Source: Pseudomonadota bacterium (GTDB taxonomy: Bacteria > Bdellovibrionota > Bacteriovoracia > Bacteriovoracales > Bacteriovoracaceae). From it: a stretch of 5,113 nucleotides of DNA. The DNA lies in NCBI GenBank assembly GCA_021299675.1, contig JAJTIF010000414.1, positions 1 to 5,113 on the forward strand, given 5' to 3'. A model generated the notes under the pieces. It saw only the letters and a program-made list of their open reading frames with translations, did no database searches and was not told the origin of the DNA. The translations under genes and the position numbers were made by a program. This document shows positions 3,925 through 5,113 of this stretch, in pieces (position 1 is the stretch's first letter; every line of letters begins with the position of its first letter).

Positions 3925-5081
3925 AGCCCAAAATTAAGTTTGAAATTGAGTGATGTTGTCTGCACGATCCGCGAGAGACCGCCCAGGCGATTGAGTTGCA
4001 CGTCATCCAGCCAGTGGTACTCATAAACCATGAAAAAATCTTCGAGTAGTTTAACCTGTGCTGCGAGCCTTTGCTCTGCGAGGCTATCGTCGAGCTCGAT
4101 GCTCCAGGTGGAGATCTCTTGGCGTGGACGATAGAGGGTTTCACTGGTCAGCATGAATTCTTTGGAGAAAGGCACTTCAAAATAGAGGCGAAAGGCGTGG
4201 CGCAGGCCTTTGATCTGCTCTTCTTGCACTCGCAGTTGCTGGTTGAAGGTTTCGTGAGTGCGGATCTCATAAGTGGGAGCATAACTAAACGTGACTTTTT
4301 TAAAGGTGTCTCCGTCTTTGTAGTTCCAGGTCATGCCCACGGGCGCAAAAAGATAATGCTTCTTGGGTGTGGAGAGTCGCCCGAAGCGCTGCTGACGGAA
4401 GGTGAGATCGGTGTAGAGGTCGAAATTCTCAGAGAAGTTCTTCACGGAAAAGCGTGCACTGGCCAGACTCGACTCGTTGATGATCTCGTCACCCGTGGCT
4501 GAGTTGCTGGCGCGCAGAGAGACACGATCCAGGTTGAGGTTCATCTTATAGCGAGTTCCTTCGTTGGCGATGCTGCCCCCGTAGCGGATGTTCTCGATGG
4601 AGTTCTGTCCGCCTTTCTGTGTAGTCCAGGGGGAGGCAAAGATCGAGGCCTTCACCACTTTAAAGTCGCGCTTTAATTTTTCGGCATCAAAGGTCTTCTC
4701 GATCAGGACTTGGGTCACGGTCTTCTTGTCATCTTCGTAACCCTCAAGAGAGTCGGGCAGGTCACTTGTGACCTTCGCCGTCGGAGCTTTCTCGGGCTCT
4801 TTCAAGTAGGAGTCGTCGAACTTCGGCACGATCTTCGAGTGATCGATCTCGTTCCATTCCTGGGCAAACTTTGGTGCCTCCGAGGCATCCATGCCAACGA
4901 TGGTGTAGGTGAGATCTTTAGAGATGAGTTCACTTTCGACGATGCGGTAGAGTTTCCACTGGCTCGTAAGCTGCCCCGTCTTCACGCACACGCCTCGCGC
5001 GGCGTAGCCGTCACTGGTCATGAGTTTCGCGTGGGAGCCCACGTTGACGCCATCAGTGACACTGCGATTGAGGGTGGGCAA
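3921..5081 (-). CDS. Probable outer-membrane beta-barrel protein, 5' end uncertain
   Basis: The 386-codon frame reads as an exported protein missing its front. Residues 1-65 form a small domain (VTDGVNVGSHAKLMTSDGYA and onward). Residues 70-125 are a charged, Pro-containing linker. From about 140 on, alternating polar and hydrophobic strands with many aromatics (RYKMNLNLDRVSLRA, FDLYTDLTFRQQRF, KHYLFAPVGMTWNY, HAFRLYFEVPF, LNFKLNFGL) suggest an outer-membrane barrel of about 10-12 strands, loosely like DUF481 proteins. I cannot assign a function. The start is poor: TTG at 5079-5081 follows an in-frame TAG two codons upstream (5085-5087), has no signal peptide and no close Shine-Dalgarno; the first ATG is codon 21. 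The true 5' end is probably lost by frameshift or lies in another arrangement beyond the edge. The stop TAA (3921-3923) overlaps the dapF stop (3922-3924). Confidence 0.65.
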   Translation of the reverse strand: MPTLNRSVTDGVNVGSHAKLMTSDGYAARGVCVKTGQLTSQWKLYRIVESELISKDLTYTIVGMDASEAPKFAQEWNEIDHSKIVPKFDDSYLKEPEKAPTAKVTSDLPDSLEGYEDDKKTVTQVLIEKTFDAEKLKRDFKVVKASIFASPWTTQKGGQNSIENIRYGGSIANEGTRYKMNLNLDRVSLRASNSATGDEIINESSLASARFSVKNFSENFDLYTDLTFRQQRFGRLSTPKKHYLFAPVGMTWNYKDGDTFKKVTFSYAPTYEIRTHETFNQQLRVQEEQIKGLRHAFRLYFEVPFSKEFMLTSETLYRPRQEISTWSIELDDSLAEQRLAAQVKLLEDFFMVYEYHWLDDVQLNRLGGLSRIVQTTSLNFKLNFGL

Positions 5082-5113
5082 GCTCTACCCCACGTCGCAC
5101 TTTCTGATTATCA

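Noticed and set aside
4071..4502. Open frame on the plus strand opposite the barrel gene (143 codons)
   Set aside because: It lies antisense to a frame with coherent beta-strand pattern, has no promoter or ribosome binding site I can see, and is typical of a shadow frame in GC-richer DNA.

Overview
This 5113-bp window looks like chromosomal DNA of a Gram-negative bacterium. It carries diaminopimelate epimerase, an exported c-type cytochrome and a probable outer-membrane beta-barrel. The general style of the proteins resembles Bdellovibrio-like and other former deltaproteobacterial lineages, but no marker here fixes the taxon, so that is an impression only.

Left part (1-1070) is a toxin-antitoxin locus. 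A BrnT-type toxin gene and a BrnA-type ribbon-helix-helix antitoxin gene overlap by 17 bp and follow a well-formed sigma70-like promoter. Two overlapping perfect palindromes cover its -10 box and the predicted start point lies at the toxin ATG, so the toxin message may be leaderless and repressed by its own antitoxin. The pair lies between two direct copies, about 160 bp each, of a small helix-turn-helix gene. The left copy is frameshifted and cut by the window edge; the right copy is intact and directly follows brnA.

Middle part (1070-3045) holds one minus-strand gene for an exported protein with two CxxCH haem-binding motifs and its own terminator. Upstream of it is about 400 bp without a convincing gene. 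That stretch contains a 17-bp tandem repeat, an isolated plus-strand promoter-like sequence and a strong bidirectional terminator. Most of this half is visibly richer in A+T than the right half.

Right part (3046-5113) is more core-like. A minus-strand tRNA with anticodon CAU and encoded CCA is divergent from dapF, whose product makes meso-diaminopimelate for peptidoglycan and lysine. dapF converges with a minus-strand gene for a probable outer-membrane beta-barrel protein; the two stop codons overlap by 3 bp within a 4-bp overlap of the genes. The barrel gene lacks a proper start and signal peptide inside the window.

The most interesting parts are the brnTA operator with its flanking duplicated HTH gene, and the unexplained repeat-bearing stretch at 2690-3015. 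I see no clear evidence of a wholly new system.
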